Assembly (NCBI RefSeq): GCF_002006995.1
Contig: NZ_MRUL01000006.1
Span: 62,001 to 126,000 of the forward strand
Source: Izhakiella australiensis
GTDB taxonomy: Bacteria; Pseudomonadota; Gammaproteobacteria; Enterobacterales; Enterobacteriaceae
DNA: 64,000 nt
Direction: 5' to 3'
The first letter of the stretch is position 1. Each line of letters starts with the position of its first letter. Under the pieces are notes generated by a model that was not told the DNA's origin, did no database searches, and saw only the letters and a program-made list of their open reading frames with translations. A program made the translations under genes and the position numbers. Positions 48,549 to 60,252 of this stretch are shown in pieces.

Positions 48549-51254
48549 TCAGGCCAGCCGGCCATGACACTGCTTGTATTTTTTACCTGAACCGCAAGGA
48601 CAAGGATCGTTGCGTCCCACCTTGCGTTCGCCACTCTGTGCGGCCAGCGCAATGCTGGCTTCGGTATCGTCATCGACATGGCTGAGCTGCTGCTGCTGCG
48701 CCAGGCGCTCGGCTTCCTGACGGCGCTGCTCTTCCATCTCCTCGATCTCTTCCGGCATCCGCACCTGAACTTTGCTCAGCGTACTGATCACTTCATACTT
48801 CAGCGATTCCAGCATAGCGGCAAACATGGCGAATGATTCGCGCTTATATTCCTGCTTAGGATCTTTTTGCGCATAGCCGCGCAGATGAATGCCCTGACGC
48901 AGATAGTCCATCGCGGCAAGGTGCTCTTTCCACAGAGAATCCAGCGTCTGAAGCATGACGCCTTTTTCAAAGTGGCGCATCATTTCGGCGCCGACCACGT
49001 CTTCTTTATTCAGGTAGTGCGCGCTGGCGTTTTCCAGAATACGCTCGCGCAGCGTTTCCTCATGCAGTTCGGGCTCTTTGTCCAGCCATTCAGCAACCGG
49101 CATATCGAGATCGAAGTCTGCTTTCAGGCGATCGTGCAGGCCCGATACATCCCACATCTCTTCCAGCGACTGCGGTGGAATGTAGGTATCGATAACGGTT
49201 TTAAATACGTCCTCGCGGATGCTGCCGATAGTATCGCTGACGTCAGAAACGTCCAGCAGCTCATTACGCTGGCTGTAGATAGCACGACGCTGATCGTTGG
49301 CAACGTCATCATATTCCAGCAGCTGTTTACGAATATCAAAGTTACGGCTTTCAACCTTGCGCTGGGCGTTGGCGATTGCCTTAGTTACCCACGGATGTTC
49401 AATTGCCTCGCCTGGCTTCATACCGAGCTTACGCATCATGCCTGCAACGCGGTCAGAGGCGAAAATGCGCATCAGGGCATCTTCCATTGAGAGGTAGAAG
49501 CGTGATGAACCCGGGTCCCCCTGACGACCGGCACGGCCGCGCAGCTGATTATCGATACGGCGCGATTCGTGGCGTTCAGTACCAATAATATGCAGGCCGC
49601 CAGCTTCCAGCACCTGATCATGACGCGTTTGCCATGCCGTTTTAATCGCTTCAACCTGCTCGTCAGTGGCATCCTGCAACTCAGCAATTTCCACCTGCCA
49701 GCTGCCGCCCAGCACGATATCGGTACCGCGTCCCGCCATGTTGGTAGCGATGGTAACCGCACCCGCCTGACCGGCCTGAGCAACGATCTCCGCCTCGCGG
49801 GCGTGGAATTTGGCGTTAAGCACGTTGTGTTTTATTCCGTCGCGCGTTAATGCATCGGAGATAACCTCCGATTTCTCAATCGAGATGGTACCAACCAGTA
49901 CCGGCTGGCCTTTCGCCGTCCGCTCACGAATATCGTCGATAATCGCCTGGATTTTATCCACTTCGGTCATATAGACCAGATCCGCCATATCTTTACGGAC
50001 CATCGGACGGTTGGTGGGCACGACGATGGTGTCCAGTTTGTAGATAGAGCTGAATTCGAAGGCTTCGGTGTCAGCGGTACCCGTCATACCGGCCAGCTTT
50101 TCATATAAGCGGAAATAGTTCTGGAAGGTAATGGAAGCCAGCGTCTGGTTTTCATTCTGAATTTCCACGCCTTCTTTGGCTTCCACCGCCTGGTGCAGGC
50201 CGTCTGACCAGCGACGTCCCTGCATGGTACGACCGGTGTGTTCATCAACGATGATAACCTCACCGTCTTTGACGATGTAATCAACGTCGCGGGTAAACAG
50301 CGCGTGCGCGCGCAGCGCGGCGGTGACATGGTGCATCATCATGATGTTATTGGGCGAATAAAGCGACTCACCCTCTTCCATGATGTTCTGGCTAACCAGC
50401 AGTTCTTCAATCAGCTCCAGACCACGCTCGGTCAGATGGACCTGGCGCGCCTTCTCGTCCAGCCAGAAATGCCCCTCACCTTTAAAGGTGTCGGAGTCTT
50501 CTTTTTCCTGACGCTGCAGGTGCGGGATGATTTTATTGACCTTGATGTACAGTTCGGAGCTGTCTTCTGCCGGACCAGAAATAATCAGCGGGGTACGGGC
50601 CTCATCGATAAGGATGGAGTCCACCTCATCGACCAGCGCATAGTGTAGCTTACGCTGAACGCGTTCTTCCGGGCTAAATGCCATATTGTCGCGCAGGTAA
50701 TCGAAGCCGTATTCATTGTTGGTGCCGTAGGTAATATCAGCAGCGTAGGCCGCACGTTTGGCGGGCGCCGGCATGCCAGGCAGGTTAATACCAACCGTCA
50801 GGCCGAGAAACTCGAAAAGCGGGCGGTTATTTTCCGCATCGCGCTGCGCCAGGTAATCGTTGACGGTCACCACGTGAACCCCTTTGCCACTCAGCGCATT
50901 AAGGTACGCCGGCAGCGTTGCCGTCAGGGTTTTACCTTCACCGGTACGCATTTCCGCGATGCAGCGATCGTTAAGCACCATGCCGCCCAGCAGCTGTACG
51001 TCAAAGTGGCGCATACCAAATACGCGCCGGCTGGCTTCACGAACCGTGGCAAAAGCATCGGGAATCAGGCTTTCCAGCACTTCGCCCTTTTCCAGTCTGG
51101 CGCGAAACTCTGTGGTTTTAGCCTTCAGCTCATCATCGCTGAGCTTCTCGAACTCCGCTTCCTTACGGTTGATGGTTTCCACTTCTTTGCGCATCCGGCG
51201 CAGAGTACGATCGTTACGACTTCCAAAAACTTTAGTTAATAGCTTAATCAACAT
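48549..51254 (-). CDS. secA: Preprotein translocase ATPase SecA
   Basis: The ATPase that pushes unfolded preproteins through SecYEG. It is 901 residues. Walker A is [17 protein letters not shown], Walker [16 protein letters not shown], the second nucleotide-binding domain has [14 protein letters not shown] and [18 protein letters not shown]. The C-terminal zinc motif that binds SecB and phospholipid is [14 protein letters not shown]. It is translated downstream of secM, whose stalling controls it. A short CCGTC/GACGG hairpin (51276-51288) lies just before its GAGAG ribosome-binding site. Confidence 0.98.
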   Translation of the reverse strand: MLIKLLTKVFGSRNDRTLRRMRKEVETINRKEAEFEKLSDDELKAKTTEFRARLEKGEVLESLIPDAFATVREASRRVFGMRHFDVQLLGGMVLNDRCIAEMRTGEGKTLTATLPAYLNALSGKGVHVVTVNDYLAQRDAENNRPLFEFLGLTVGINLPGMPAPAKRAAYAADITYGTNNEYGFDYLRDNMAFSPEERVQRKLHYALVDEVDSILIDEARTPLIISGPAEDSSELYIKVNKIIPHLQRQEKEDSDTFKGEGHFWLDEKARQVHLTERGLELIEELLVSQNIMEEGESLYSPNNIMMMHHVTAALRAHALFTRDVDYIVKDGEVIIVDEHTGRTMQGRRWSDGLHQAVEAKEGVEIQNENQTLASITFQNYFRLYEKLAGMTGTADTEAFEFSSIYKLDTIVVPTNRPMVRKDMADLVYMTEVDKIQAIIDDIRERTAKGQPVLVGTISIEKSEVISDALTRDGIKHNVLNAKFHAREAEIVAQAGQAGAVTIATNMAGRGTDIVLGGSWQVEIAELQDATDEQVEAIKTAWQTRHDQVLEAGGLHIIGTERHESRRIDNQLRGRAGRQGDPGSSRFYLSMEDALMRIFASDRVAGMMRKLGMKPGEAIEHPWVTKAIANAQRKVESRNFDIRKQLLEYDDVANDQRRAIYSQRNELLDVSDVSDTIGSIREDVFKTVIDTYIPPQSLEEMWDVSGLHDRLKADFDLDMPVAEWLDKEPELHEETLRERILENASAHYLNKEDVVGAEMMRHFEKGVMLQTLDSLWKEHLAAMDYLRQGIHLRGYAQKDPKQEYKRESFAMFAAMLESLKYEVISTLSKVQVRMPEEIEEMEEQRRQEAERLAQQQQLSHVDDDTEASIALAAQSGERKVGRNDPCPCGSGKKYKQCHGRLA

Positions 51255-51315
51255 AATATAAATATTCTCTCAGCACCGTCGCGGACGGCTATATAAAAAT
51301 AAAAAAGGCTTTCGG
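51255..51315 (-). promoter_or_regulatory. secM-secA intergenic leader (SecM-controlled translation of secA)
   Basis: 61 bp. On the minus strand it holds CCGTC-CGC-GACGG (51288-51276) followed by TGCTGAGAG, the likely secA ribosome-binding site, 12 bases before the ATG. In E. coli a stem in this region hides the secA site until SecM stalls. That role is inferred here; the actual fold was not computed. Confidence 0.5.
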
Positions 51316-51822
51316 TCAGATAAGCTGAGAGGGGCCGGCGCGGATGCCCATCACTTCAGCAAGCCAACTGGCGGTCTGATGCGATTGCCGGGCGGGAGAA
51401 TGGTAGGTATGGTTGAACTGTACGATCCCCGCCGGGCGGGCTTCGTGGGTCAGCAGAGCATTTAGCGTATCCAGCAGAGCCAGCCGCTCGACGTGCAGCG
51501 GCAGTGTATCAGCGTACGCAGGTAAACTTTCTTCGGGCGTCAGCGTAAAAGACAGGTGGCGAATGACGGTGCGGATCGCATGCTGATGCCAATAATCGAC
51601 GTAAAATCCCGGACGCCGCGGCGTTTCCTGCCATAGCGCCAGGGTATGAAGATGGGGAACAGCACGAATATTAAGGCTGCTGGCGGCACTATCGGTTAAG
51701 CTGTTTTGTTCGCTGGCGTGGGCGCCGGGCAGGCCGAAACCGGCCGCTACCATCCCCAACAGGAGATGCGGCCAAAAATAACGTCTGCCAAATTGTCGCC
51801 AACGATTTAAAATACTAATCAC
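51316..51822 (-). CDS. secM: SecA regulator SecM (secretion monitor, translation-arrest peptide)
   Basis: SecM is exported and then degraded; when export is slow its nascent chain stalls the ribosome and raises secA translation. The N-terminus (LNRWRQFGRRYFWPHLLLGMVAAGFGLPGAHA) is a long signal peptide. The C-terminal arrest motif ends WLAEVMGIRAGPSQLI: Trp, Gly-Ile-Arg-Ala-Gly-Pro are kept. The Phe 5 before Trp is His here, and the Ile after Trp is Leu. The start is GTG 51822 with GGTGGATAGG upstream, giving 168 residues. It is divergent from the dciA-like gene by 21 bp. Confidence 0.93.
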   Translation of the reverse strand: MISILNRWRQFGRRYFWPHLLLGMVAAGFGLPGAHASEQNSLTDSAASSLNIRAVPHLHTLALWQETPRRPGFYVDYWHQHAIRTVIRHLSFTLTPEESLPAYADTLPLHVERLALLDTLNALLTHEARPAGIVQFNHTYHSPARQSHQTASWLAEVMGIRAGPSQLI

Positions 51823-51843
51823 ACCTATCCACCGGAGTATGCG

Positions 51844-52362
51844 ATGCGCGACAGTCGCCCACAATCTATCGAAAAACTTTTTGATGAAACGCAGAGTTCA
51901 GGGAGCCTGCAGCAAATTCAACAGCGCGCCGTGGCGCTTAACAAATTGAATAAAGCGGTTCGCGCGCTGCTGCCTTCTCAGCTGCATCCCTGGGTACGCG
52001 TGGCTAATTATCGCCAGGGTATACTGGTACTGGAAGTAGCCAATGCCAGCTGGATGATGCGGTTACGCTATGAACAGCCTGCTCTGCTTTCTGCATTACG
52101 AGCGCAGATAATACCATCATTGACTGCGATCGACATCAGTATTAATCCATCACTGGCCGGGAAAGCTGCACGGGTTGAGCAAGAAAACCGCACCCCTGGG
52201 TCGAGCGGGCAAAAAAATATGGGATGTCAGCTTAGTTCTGACAGCGCAGCCGCGCTACGTAGCGTTGCGGAACGCAGTCCGGAAAAATTGAAGAAGATAT
52301 TAGAACGACTGGCCTCACTGGCCGGAGAGAGTGGTGCCAGTAAAACCAGTCGTGATGAGTAA
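51844..52362 (+). CDS. DUF721 / DciA-like protein
   Basis: 172 residues. The first about 105 fit the DUF721 fold: a helical start (SSGSLQQIQQRAVALNKLNKAVRALLP), then WVRVANYRQGILVLEVANASW and LRYEQPALLSALRAQI. DciA is the ancestral loader/operator of the replicative helicase DnaB in many bacteria; enterobacteria are known for using the phage-derived DnaC instead. The remaining C-terminal part is low in hydrophobics and ends Ser/Lys-rich. CGGAG is 7 bases before the ATG. Orientation is opposite to secM and convergent with lpxC. Whether it is functional is unknown. Confidence 0.82.
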   Translation: MRDSRPQSIEKLFDETQSSGSLQQIQQRAVALNKLNKAVRALLPSQLHPWVRVANYRQGILVLEVANASWMMRLRYEQPALLSALRAQIIPSLTAIDISINPSLAGKAARVEQENRTPGSSGQKNMGCQLSSDSAAALRSVAERSPEKLKKILERLASLAGESGASKTSRDE

Positions 52363-52375
52363 GGCAATCAACGCC

Positions 52376-53293
52376 CTATGCTAAAACCAGATTCGGTGCT
52401 TTGAACGCTAACGGCAGATCGGCTTCATCTTCGTAGGTTGCCCATTCCCAGGCTTCCTGTTTAGCCAATACCGCCTGCAGCAGCTTATTATTTAAAGCAT
52501 GGCCCGACTTGAACGCGGAGAATGCACCAATGATGTTGTGGCCGCACATAAACAGGTCGCCGATGGCATCCAGCATTTTGTGACGCACAAATTCATCTTC
52601 AAAGCGCAGACCGTCTTCATTCAGCACGCGGAAATCATCCAGCCCGATAGCACAGTCCAGGCTACCGCCCAGGCACAGGCCTTTAGACTGCAGATATTCG
52701 ATTTCACGCATGAAGCCAAAGGTACGGGCGCGGCTGATCTGACGCATAAATCCTTCAGTCGAAAAATTCAACTGATAGTGCTGTGAGCTGGAGTCGATCG
52801 CCGGGTGCTGGAAGTCGATAGTGAAATCGAGCGAAAAACCGTTATACGGTTTAATTTCAGCCCATTTATCGCCATCTTCAACGCGCACCGTCTGCTTAAC
52901 GCGAACGAAGCGTTTAGCACTGTTAAGCTGATCGACGCCTGCATCCACCAGCAGGTAAACAAAAGGTGCCGCGCTGCCGTCCATAATCGGCACTTCTGGC
53001 GCGTCGACTTCAACAATAATGTTGTCGATACCCAGACCAGCCAGCGCTGCATTCAGGTGTTCCACGGTGGAAATACGCACGCCTTCATCGTTCACCAGGC
53101 AGGTACTCAGCATGGTGTCGCGCACGTATTTTGCATCAGCCGGGAAATCAACCGGTGGATTCAAGTCAGTGCGACGATAGATGACCCCAGTATTAGCCGA
53201 CGCTGGGCGCAGCGTCAGCGAGACCTTCTTGCCGGTATGCAAACCGACACCAGTCGCCTGTACGATACGTTTTATTGTCCGTTGTTTGATCAT
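52376..53293 (-). CDS. lpxC: UDP-3-O-acyl-N-acetylglucosamine deacetylase
   Basis: The first committed enzyme of lipid A synthesis, a zinc deacetylase, and regulated by FtsH proteolysis. Zinc and catalytic residues lie in [26 protein letters not shown] and [14 protein letters not shown] followed by a His near GHN. The ATG at 53293 gives [15 protein letters not shown] and 305 residues as in E. coli. The C-terminus [11 protein letters not shown] keeps the hydrophobic tail recognised by FtsH. It is the last gene of the dcw cluster, 101 bp after ftsZ. Confidence 0.97.
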   Translation of the reverse strand: MIKQRTIKRIVQATGVGLHTGKKVSLTLRPASANTGVIYRRTDLNPPVDFPADAKYVRDTMLSTCLVNDEGVRISTVEHLNAALAGLGIDNIIVEVDAPEVPIMDGSAAPFVYLLVDAGVDQLNSAKRFVRVKQTVRVEDGDKWAEIKPYNGFSLDFTIDFQHPAIDSSSQHYQLNFSTEGFMRQISRARTFGFMREIEYLQSKGLCLGGSLDCAIGLDDFRVLNEDGLRFEDEFVRHKMLDAIGDLFMCGHNIIGAFSAFKSGHALNNKLLQAVLAKQEAWEWATYEDEADLPLAFKAPNLVLA

Positions 53294-53394
53294 CGCATTA
53301 TCTCGCAAAAATTACCGACCCGGCCGACAGTCTAACGGACTGTCAGTCGGAGATTTTAGCACAAAGAGCGGAGATGTTAACTATCAGTGAATTC

Positions 53395-54552
53395 CTAGTC
53401 TGCTTGTTTACGCAGAAACGCAGGAATATCAAGGTAGTCTGGCTCTTTGTTCGGCTGCGAATTGGTATTGTCGTTAACCACTTTAGCAGCGGGCTTCTGC
53501 TCCTGCGGCAGCGGCGACATACCATGCTGCTGGTAACGATGGTCCATTACCGGCTGAGCCTGCTGTTTGTTAGTAACCAGGGTTATCTCAGGACGTTTGT
53601 CCATGCCGATACCGGTGGCCACGACGGTTACGCGCAGCTCGTCGTTCATTTCCGGATCCAGTGAAGTACCGATCACCACCGTTGCGTTATCAGAGGCGAA
53701 AGCGCGGATAGTGTTACCCACGGTTTCGAACTCATCCAGACGCAGGTCGAAGCCCGCAGTGATGTTAACCAGCACGCCACGAGCGCCGGACAGGTCGATA
53801 TCTTCCAGCAGCGGGCTGGAAATCGCCATCTCAGCAGCTTCTTCAGCGCGGTCTTCACCACAGGCGACGCCAGAACCCATCATCGCGTAGCCCATTTCAG
53901 ACATCACAGTACGTACGTCGGCGAAGTCAACGTTCATCAGACCCGGACGGGTGATCAGCTCAGCGATACCCTGTACGGCGCCTTTCAGCACGTCGTTAGC
54001 CGCACCGAACGCATCCAGCAGCGAGATGCCGCGGCCGAGGACTTTAAGCAGCTTGTCGTTCGGAATGGTGATCAGTGAATCGACGTGCTTAGACAGCTCC
54101 GCGATGCCCTGCTCAGCGAACGCCATGCGCTTTTTGCCTTCAAAGTTAAAAGGCTTGGTCACGACCGCAACGGTAAGAATACCCAGCTCTTTGGCCACTT
54201 CAGCCACTACAGGCGCTGCACCCGTTCCGGTGCCGCCGCCCATACCGGCCGCGATAAATACCATATCGGCACCGTCCAGCGCAGAGCGCAGGGCGTCCCG
54301 ATCTTCTTCAGCGGAAGTACGGCCTACTTCCGGATTGGCGCCGGCGCCCAGGCCTTTAGTAATGTTATTACCGATCTGAATAGTCTGGCCGACTGCCGTT
54401 TTACGTAATGCCTGCGCATCGGTGTTTACAGCAAAAAACTCCACACCTTCGATGCGTTCACGCACCATGTGTTCTACGGCGTTGCCGCCGCCACCACCGA
54501 CGCCGATGACTTTAATCACCGCGTCATTGGTTAATTCCATTGGTTCAAACAT
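53395..54552 (-). CDS. ftsZ: Cell division GTPase FtsZ
   Basis: Tubulin homologue forming the Z ring. The GTP-binding signature [17 protein letters not shown] is near residues 103-119 and the T7 loop contains [11 protein letters not shown]. The variable linker is Gln/Lys-rich and the C-terminal peptide is [15 protein letters not shown], which binds FtsA, ZipA and ZapD. Length is 385 residues. It follows ftsA by 76 bp and is convergent with nothing; lpxC is downstream. Confidence 0.98.
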   Translation of the reverse strand: MFEPMELTNDAVIKVIGVGGGGGNAVEHMVRERIEGVEFFAVNTDAQALRKTAVGQTIQIGNNITKGLGAGANPEVGRTSAEEDRDALRSALDGADMVFIAAGMGGGTGTGAAPVVAEVAKELGILTVAVVTKPFNFEGKKRMAFAEQGIAELSKHVDSLITIPNDKLLKVLGRGISLLDAFGAANDVLKGAVQGIAELITRPGLMNVDFADVRTVMSEMGYAMMGSGVACGEDRAEEAAEMAISSPLLEDIDLSGARGVLVNITAGFDLRLDEFETVGNTIRAFASDNATVVIGTSLDPEMNDELRVTVVATGIGMDKRPEITLVTNKQQAQPVMDHRYQQHGMSPLPQEQKPAAKVVNDNTNSQPNKEPDYLDIPAFLRKQAD

Positions 54553-54628
54553 AATTTCTCTCCGTTATGTGCCCGTCTGTCGCCTGGAGATCACTAATAA
54601 ATGCTAGCATGATCTCCTTTTATAAAAA

Positions 54629-55885
54629 TTAAAACTCTTTTCTTAGCCAGCTGTTGATTCGTTTGAACCAGTTGCCAACTGAAGCACGTTTTTCCACCTC
54701 TGCCTCACCGCTAAGGTGCGACTCTTTTCCATAGTGCAGTAGGCCTACCGCCGTTGAGTAGTAAGGCTCCTGCGCGTAATCCGTTAATCCAGTGATATTG
54801 AGTGGCTGCCCGATGCGCACCTGCGTGTGAAACACGCGCTGGGCGCAAGCCGCCAGTCCTTCAATTTGTGCCGCGCCGCCGGTAAGAACGATTCCGGCTG
54901 CCAGATGGTGTTTAACCCCCTGCTGGCGCAGCTGTTCCTGCAGCTGGAGAATTTCATCATTCACCAGGTTCAACAATTCGGTGTAGCGCGGCTCGATGAC
55001 CTCCGCCAGCGTCTGACGCTGCAGACTACGCGGCGGGCGTCCGCCCACGCTTGGCACTTCAACATTTTCGTCTTTACCGACGATGGAACCCAGCGCGCAA
55101 CCGTGGCGCACTTTGATCGCCTCGGCGTCAGTAGGCGGCGTACCGAATGCGTAGGCAATGTCACTGGTTACGACGTTGCCGGCGTAGGGAATCACTTTGG
55201 TATGGCGCAGCGCGCCGCCGGTATACACGGCAATATCCATGGTGCCGCCGCCAACATCCACCACGCACACGCCCAGCTCGCGCTCATCTTCGGTTAATAC
55301 CGCATAGCTTGACGCCAGACCGGCAAAAATCAGCTGGTCAACTTTCAGACCGCAGCGCTCAACCGCTTTAACGATATTTTTCGCCATATCGTTGTGGCAG
55401 GTGATCAGATGCACTTTCGCCTGCATGCGCACGCCCGATAAGCCAACCGGATTTTTGATGCCTTCCTGGTAATCAATGGCATACTCCTGCGGGATAACAT
55501 GCAGGATACGGTGTTCATCGCGCACGCGGACCGATTTCGCGGTATGCACCACGTTATCGACGTCTTCCGCCGTCACTTCTTCTTCTGAAATCGGCACCAT
55601 ACCAATTTCGTTCTGGCAGCTAATATGCTTGCCTGAAAGCGCCAGATAAACGGAGGAAATCTGGCAATCCGCCATCAGCTCCGCCTGGTCAATCGCGCGC
55701 TGAACGCACTTTACAACCGACTCAAGGTCGTTGACCCCGCCTTTATCCATGCCTCGGGAAGGGCAGCTTCCCACCCCGATGATGTTCACCATGCCATCAG
55801 GCAAAACTTCCCCTACTAAAGCGGCCACCTTCGCGGTGCCAATTTCGAGTCCAACTACCAGTTTTCTGTCGGTCGACTTGATCAT
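54629..55885 (-). CDS. ftsA: Cell division protein FtsA
   Basis: An actin-like ATP-binding protein that ties FtsZ to the membrane and recruits later division proteins. Segments [18 protein letters not shown] and [17 protein letters not shown] are the phosphate loops, [12 protein letters not shown] the adenosine motif. The C-terminal amphipathic helix is [14 protein letters not shown], which binds the membrane. Length is 418 residues. It overlaps ftsQ by 4 bp (ATGA). Confidence 0.98.
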   Translation of the reverse strand: MIKSTDRKLVVGLEIGTAKVAALVGEVLPDGMVNIIGVGSCPSRGMDKGGVNDLESVVKCVQRAIDQAELMADCQISSVYLALSGKHISCQNEIGMVPISEEEVTAEDVDNVVHTAKSVRVRDEHRILHVIPQEYAIDYQEGIKNPVGLSGVRMQAKVHLITCHNDMAKNIVKAVERCGLKVDQLIFAGLASSYAVLTEDERELGVCVVDVGGGTMDIAVYTGGALRHTKVIPYAGNVVTSDIAYAFGTPPTDAEAIKVRHGCALGSIVGKDENVEVPSVGGRPPRSLQRQTLAEVIEPRYTELLNLVNDEILQLQEQLRQQGVKHHLAAGIVLTGGAAQIEGLAACAQRVFHTQVRIGQPLNITGLTDYAQEPYYSTAVGLLHYGKESHLSGEAEVEKRASVGNWFKRINSWLRKEF

Positions 55886-56721
55886 TGTTGTTTAGCCTGT
55901 GCCTGATTCTGTTGCTGTTTACTGTCCTGTGGCTCCGGCGGAGCCGGTACCCAACCAACTGCTGCGCCAGAGTCATAACGCAAATCCACGTAACTTATCC
56001 GTTTGTTCTGACTCTGCGCCTGCTGCTGCAGAACCGGGTAAAGCTCGATAAATCGCTTAATCCGCCTGGCCGCATCATCGCGTCCCAGCTCAATACGGGT
56101 ATCGTCGCTCAGGGTCAGTTGCCAGGAGCGACGCGCCGTCATTGCTGCTGCTTTTAACGTGAACTTGCTGGCGGCGAGCAAATCACGCATTTGATGATAT
56201 CCTTCGAGCACTTCCTGCTCGCTGCCTTCCGGGCCGTACAGCATCGGCAGTTTGTCCTTGCCGATGCGGTTGGCCGGAATGCTGAAAGATTTACCTTCTG
56301 CATCAACCATATGCAGGTCATTCCAACGCGCTACCGGTACATACTCAACCAGATGAATCTTTAATTCGTCCGGCCACTGTTTGCGCACGCTGACCTGCTT
56401 AATCCACGGCAGGCGCTCAATCTGTTGCTGAATAACGTTCACATCCTGCGACATGAAAGTTCCCGGCTCCCCCAGCGACAAAATGGCCTGACGTATATCG
56501 TCGTTGGTGGTGTAGTGGGTTTCGCCGGTGACCACCAACCGCGACAGCGGCAACCTTGACGCATCATTCATCCACTTCAGCACCACCATCCCGGCCGCCA
56601 GCATCACGCCAATCACCAGCAGCAGAAAAACGATTCCAGCCAGGCGTGCTCCGTTGCTGCGTCCTGACGGGACGCGGGACTTTGTTTCCTTGTTGCGTAC
56701 GTTTAACGCTGCCTGCGACAT
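55882..56721 (-). CDS. ftsQ: Cell division protein FtsQ
   Basis: A bitopic inner-membrane protein linking early and late divisome parts through FtsB-FtsL. A basic cytoplasmic tail, one transmembrane helix (about 27-48, [20 protein letters not shown]), a POTRA domain ([19 protein letters not shown]) and a beta domain ending [13 protein letters not shown] follow. The C-terminus is Gln-rich. It is 279 residues. It starts one base after ddlB and overlaps ftsA. Confidence 0.97.
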   Translation of the reverse strand: MSQAALNVRNKETKSRVPSGRSNGARLAGIVFLLLVIGVMLAAGMVVLKWMNDASRLPLSRLVVTGETHYTTNDDIRQAILSLGEPGTFMSQDVNVIQQQIERLPWIKQVSVRKQWPDELKIHLVEYVPVARWNDLHMVDAEGKSFSIPANRIGKDKLPMLYGPEGSEQEVLEGYHQMRDLLAASKFTLKAAAMTARRSWQLTLSDDTRIELGRDDAARRIKRFIELYPVLQQQAQSQNKRISYVDLRYDSGAAVGWVPAPPEPQDSKQQQNQAQAKQQ

Positions 56722-56722
56722 A

Positions 56723-57643
56723 TCAGCGGGCCAGTTCCAGAATACGGACTACCAGCTGCGAAAAGCTCATTCCGGCTTGCTTAGCAGCCTTGGGCGTCAG
56801 GCTATGGCCTGTCATCCCCGGCGCGGTATTCACCTCCAGCAGATAAAACTGGTCGTCGGCGCCCATCATTAAATCCACTCTTCCCCAACCACGGCAGCCA
56901 AGGGCACGCCAGGCCCGCAGCACAATATCCTGCAACTCCGCCTCACGCTCAGCGCTCAGTCCGCTTGGGCAGAAGTACTGGGTATCGTCAGAAATATATT
57001 TCGCTTCATAGTCGTAATATTCACTGGCTGGCTGAATGCGAATCGACGGCAGCACTTGATCGCCAAGTACGCTCACCGTTAGCTCCGGACCCGCAAGAAA
57101 TGACTCCACCAGAATTTCATCGTCAAAACGAAACGCCTCGTCGATGGCAGCCTGCAGCTGTGTCATCTGGTTAACCCGGGTAATGCCGACGCTGGAGCCT
57201 TCATTGCTGGGCTTAACAAACAGCGGCAATCCCAACGCGTCAATACGCGCTTTATGGGCCGCCGTCAGCCCCTGAGCCATGTCACGGCGATGCAGCATCA
57301 CATAAGGGGCTACCGGCAGCCCGGCGCCCTGCCAGACCAGCTTAGTACGCAGCTTGTCCATGCCGATCGCCGACGCCATGACGCCGCTGCCGGTGTACGG
57401 AATGCCGAGAAACTCCAGTGCCGCCTGCAAACGACCATCTTCGCCACCGCGGCCGTGCAGAATAATAAAAGCCTTATCAAAGCCCAGCGCTTTCAGGCTC
57501 AGTACCGGGACATCGCGGGTATCAACCGCATGCGCATCAATGCCAGCTTCCTGCAAGCCTGCCAGTACCGCCTGCCCCGATAGCAGCGATACCTCACGTT
57601 CAGCAGAGGTTCCACCCAGCAATACCGCGACTTTCTCAGCCAT
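56723..57643 (-). CDS. ddlB: D-alanine--D-alanine ligase B
   Basis: An ATP-grasp enzyme making D-Ala-D-Ala for peptidoglycan. Residues [46 protein letters not shown] and [18 protein letters not shown] mark the substrate and ATP sites. I start at ATG 57643 ([11 protein letters not shown], 306 residues) with GAGGA 6 bases upstream; the earlier ATG at 57655 includes that site. It overlaps the end of murC by 8 bp. Confidence 0.97.
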   Translation of the reverse strand: MAEKVAVLLGGTSAEREVSLLSGQAVLAGLQEAGIDAHAVDTRDVPVLSLKALGFDKAFIILHGRGGEDGRLQAALEFLGIPYTGSGVMASAIGMDKLRTKLVWQGAGLPVAPYVMLHRRDMAQGLTAAHKARIDALGLPLFVKPSNEGSSVGITRVNQMTQLQAAIDEAFRFDDEILVESFLAGPELTVSVLGDQVLPSIRIQPASEYYDYEAKYISDDTQYFCPSGLSAEREAELQDIVLRAWRALGCRGWGRVDLMMGADDQFYLLEVNTAPGMTGHSLTPKAAKQAGMSFSQLVVRILELAR

Positions 57644-59111
57644 GATGTTCCTCATTGGTCGGTTTCGGCTTTAACTTCTGCTCCGCCAGTGCGCGAGCAA
57701 TACGGCCTACGTTGCCGGCCCCCTGTACCAGAATCAGATCGTTACCGCTCAGGGTCGGCGCCAGCATTTCGGCCACCATGTCATGATCTGAAACCAAAAT
57801 CGGGTCTACCTTGCCCCGACCACGGATCGTGCGACACAAAGACCGGCTGTCGGCGCCGGGTATCGGCGCTTCGCCAGCTGAATAAACGTCCAGCATCAGC
57901 AACACATCTACTTGTGACAACACATTGGCAAAATCGTCATATAAATCGCGGGTTCGCGTATAGCGATGCGGCTGAAAAACCATCACCAGACGCTTCTCCG
58001 GCCAGCCGGCGCGGGCGGCCTGAATAGTGGCATCCACCTCCGTCGGGTGATGACCATAATCATCGACCAGCATCGCGCTACCCGCGTTGCCGTTGACCGG
58101 CGTAACCGGGAACTCGCCGAGGAAGTCGAAGCGACGGCCGGTGCCCTGGAAGCTTTCCAGCGCGCGCAAAATATCGTCATCTTCGATGCCCTCTTCGCTG
58201 GCAACCGCCACTGCCGCCGCCGCGTTCAGCGCGTTATGGCGTCCTGGCGCATTGAGCGTAACCTGCATCAACGGCTTATCCTGGCGCACCAGCGTGAAAT
58301 GCCCCTGTGCGCCGCGCTGCTGGTAGTTATCGACCCGAACGTCTGCATCTCCACTGAAGCCGTAAGTCGTGACCTGACGCCCGACGCGCGGGATCAGGTC
58401 GCGAATCACCACATCATCGACACACATTACGGCACGGCCATAAAACGGCAGGTTGTGCAGAAAATTGATAAAGGTCTGCTTCAGGTTTTCAAAGTCGCCC
58501 TGATAGGTGTCCATATGATCGGCTTCGATATTGGTGACAATAGCCACCATCGGCTGCAGATGAAGAAACGACGCATCGCTCTCATCCGCTTCGGCGATCA
58601 AATAGCGGCTGCTCCCCAGCCGGGCATGAGTACCCGCCGCCTTCACCAGGCCACCGTTGACGAAGGTGGGATCCAGACCACCTTCAGCATAAATACTGGC
58701 TACCATCGCGGTCGTGGTGGTTTTGCCGTGCGTACCGGCAACGGCGATACCGTGACGAAATCGCATCAGCTCAGCCAACATTTCAGCGCGGCGGATCACC
58801 GGAATGCGTGCTTCACGCGCGGCAATCAGCTCAGGGTTATCCTGAGACACCGCGGTCGAAACCACCACCACGCTGGCATCGCTGACGTTTTCCGCCCGAT
58901 GGTTGAAATAAATCGTCGCACCGAGCGAAGCCAGGTGCTGCGTTACCGCGTTCGGCGCCAGATCCGATCCGCTGATTTGATACCCTTCATTGGCCAACAC
59001 TTCGGCAATACCGCCCATGCCGGCACCGCCGATGCCGACAAAGTGAATGTGCCGGACGCGACGCATCTCGGGCACAATTGAACGCAGTTTCGCCAGTTGT
59101 TGTGTATTCAT
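57636..59111 (-). CDS. murC: UDP-N-acetylmuramate--L-alanine ligase
   Basis: MurC adds L-Ala to UDP-MurNAc, the first amino acid of the stem peptide. The UDP-binding [17 protein letters not shown], the ATP loop [12 protein letters not shown] and [14 protein letters not shown] are present. ATG 59111 gives [16 protein letters not shown] and 491 residues, as in E. coli; the ribosome-binding site is weak. An in-frame extension to 59168 has no homology. It is 79 bp after murG and overlaps ddlB. Confidence 0.97.
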   Translation of the reverse strand: MNTQQLAKLRSIVPEMRRVRHIHFVGIGGAGMGGIAEVLANEGYQISGSDLAPNAVTQHLASLGATIYFNHRAENVSDASVVVVSTAVSQDNPELIAAREARIPVIRRAEMLAELMRFRHGIAVAGTHGKTTTTAMVASIYAEGGLDPTFVNGGLVKAAGTHARLGSSRYLIAEADESDASFLHLQPMVAIVTNIEADHMDTYQGDFENLKQTFINFLHNLPFYGRAVMCVDDVVIRDLIPRVGRQVTTYGFSGDADVRVDNYQQRGAQGHFTLVRQDKPLMQVTLNAPGRHNALNAAAAVAVASEEGIEDDDILRALESFQGTGRRFDFLGEFPVTPVNGNAGSAMLVDDYGHHPTEVDATIQAARAGWPEKRLVMVFQPHRYTRTRDLYDDFANVLSQVDVLLMLDVYSAGEAPIPGADSRSLCRTIRGRGKVDPILVSDHDMVAEMLAPTLSGNDLILVQGAGNVGRIARALAEQKLKPKPTNEEHHG

Positions 59112-59190
59112 CTTTTCTACCGGCGGATAATCCGCCTTGCTCTCGTTATCTGTGGACAGAAAAAACATTCCCCGTCATTCGTTACATGCT

Positions 59191-60249
59191 CTATTTGGCG
59201 GCCCGTATGACTTCGCCAGCAACCCGCTCGGTGGCATCCGGGATCGCCACTTCCCGGGCTTTATTCGCCATCTCCATCAAGGTATTCCTATCCCATGCCG
59301 CCAGGGTACTGGCAACCGCCTGCGCGGTAAACTGGGGCTGCTCAAAAATTTTTGCCGCGCCGGCTTTTTCCAGCGGCAGCGCATTCCAGTACTGCTGGCG
59401 ATCCCTATGCTGAAAAGGCACAAAGATTGCCGGTAATCCCGCGGCGGCCACCTCGCTGACGGTAAGCGCGCCGGAACGACACACCACCACATCCGCCCAG
59501 GCATAGGCTGCCGCCATATCGTCAATAAACTCGCTCACCCGGTGCTGCGTCTGCTTTGCCTGCAAATACGCCTGGTTTACCCCTTCCAACGCGCCTTTAC
59601 CGACCTGATGCCACAGGGTAATTTTATCTGCCAGCAGCGCCGCGACTTGTGGCATTGTCTGGTTCAGCACCCGGGCGCCCTGGCTACCGCCGACCACCAG
59701 CACTCTTACCGGGTCGGTCCGCCCCGCAAGGCGCTCCGCCGGCAGCGGTAATGCAAGTACGTCGTTGCGCACCGGATTGCCAACTACCTCAGCCTTCGGA
59801 AAGGCGCCGGGAAACGCCTGCATAACCTTTTTAGCAATATGCGATAACCATTTATTGGTCATCCCGGCAATGCCGTTCTGCTCATGCAGCACCAGCGGGA
59901 TACCGCAGCTCCAGGCCGCGACGCCGCCGGGACCGGAAACATAGCCGCCCATGCCCAGCACGACGTCCGGCTTCCAGCGCTGCATAATGGCGCGCGCCTG
60001 ACGTATCGCGTTAATAATGCGCACCGGCGCCAGCAGCTGGGCCTTCAACCCTTTACCGCGCAGGCCGCTAATGCGGATAAAATCAATCTCGATCCCATGC
60101 TTCGGGACCAAATCAGCTTCCATGCGATCGGCGGTGCCAAGCCAGCGCACCTGCCAGCCTTGCGCCATCAGATGGTGCGCCACAGCCAGCCCCGGAAACA
60201 CATGTCCCCCGGTTCCGCCTGCCATCACCATCAGCCGTTTTCCACTCAT
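59191..60249 (-). CDS. murG: UDP-GlcNAc:lipid I N-acetylglucosaminyltransferase MurG
   Basis: A peripheral inner-membrane GT-B glycosyltransferase that makes lipid II from lipid I. G loops are [17 protein letters not shown] and [14 protein letters not shown], and donor-binding residues lie in [19 protein letters not shown] and [17 protein letters not shown] 60249 follows AAGGGG by about 8 bases, giving 352 residues; a TTG one codon earlier is less likely. ftsW ends 3 bp upstream. Confidence 0.97.
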   Translation of the reverse strand: MSGKRLMVMAGGTGGHVFPGLAVAHHLMAQGWQVRWLGTADRMEADLVPKHGIEIDFIRISGLRGKGLKAQLLAPVRIINAIRQARAIMQRWKPDVVLGMGGYVSGPGGVAAWSCGIPLVLHEQNGIAGMTNKWLSHIAKKVMQAFPGAFPKAEVVGNPVRNDVLALPLPAERLAGRTDPVRVLVVGGSQGARVLNQTMPQVAALLADKITLWHQVGKGALEGVNQAYLQAKQTQHRVSEFIDDMAAAYAWADVVVCRSGALTVSEVAAAGLPAIFVPFQHRDRQQYWNALPLEKAGAAKIFEQPQFTAQAVASTLAAWDRNTLMEMANKAREVAIPDATERVAGEVIRAAK

Positions 60250-60252
60250 CAA

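Noticed and set aside
57966-59081. A 371-codon open frame antisense to murC, and similar long frames opposite lpdA (30189-31175) and mraY (62894-63619)
   Set aside because: All lie opposite strongly conserved genes and follow from their codon usage.
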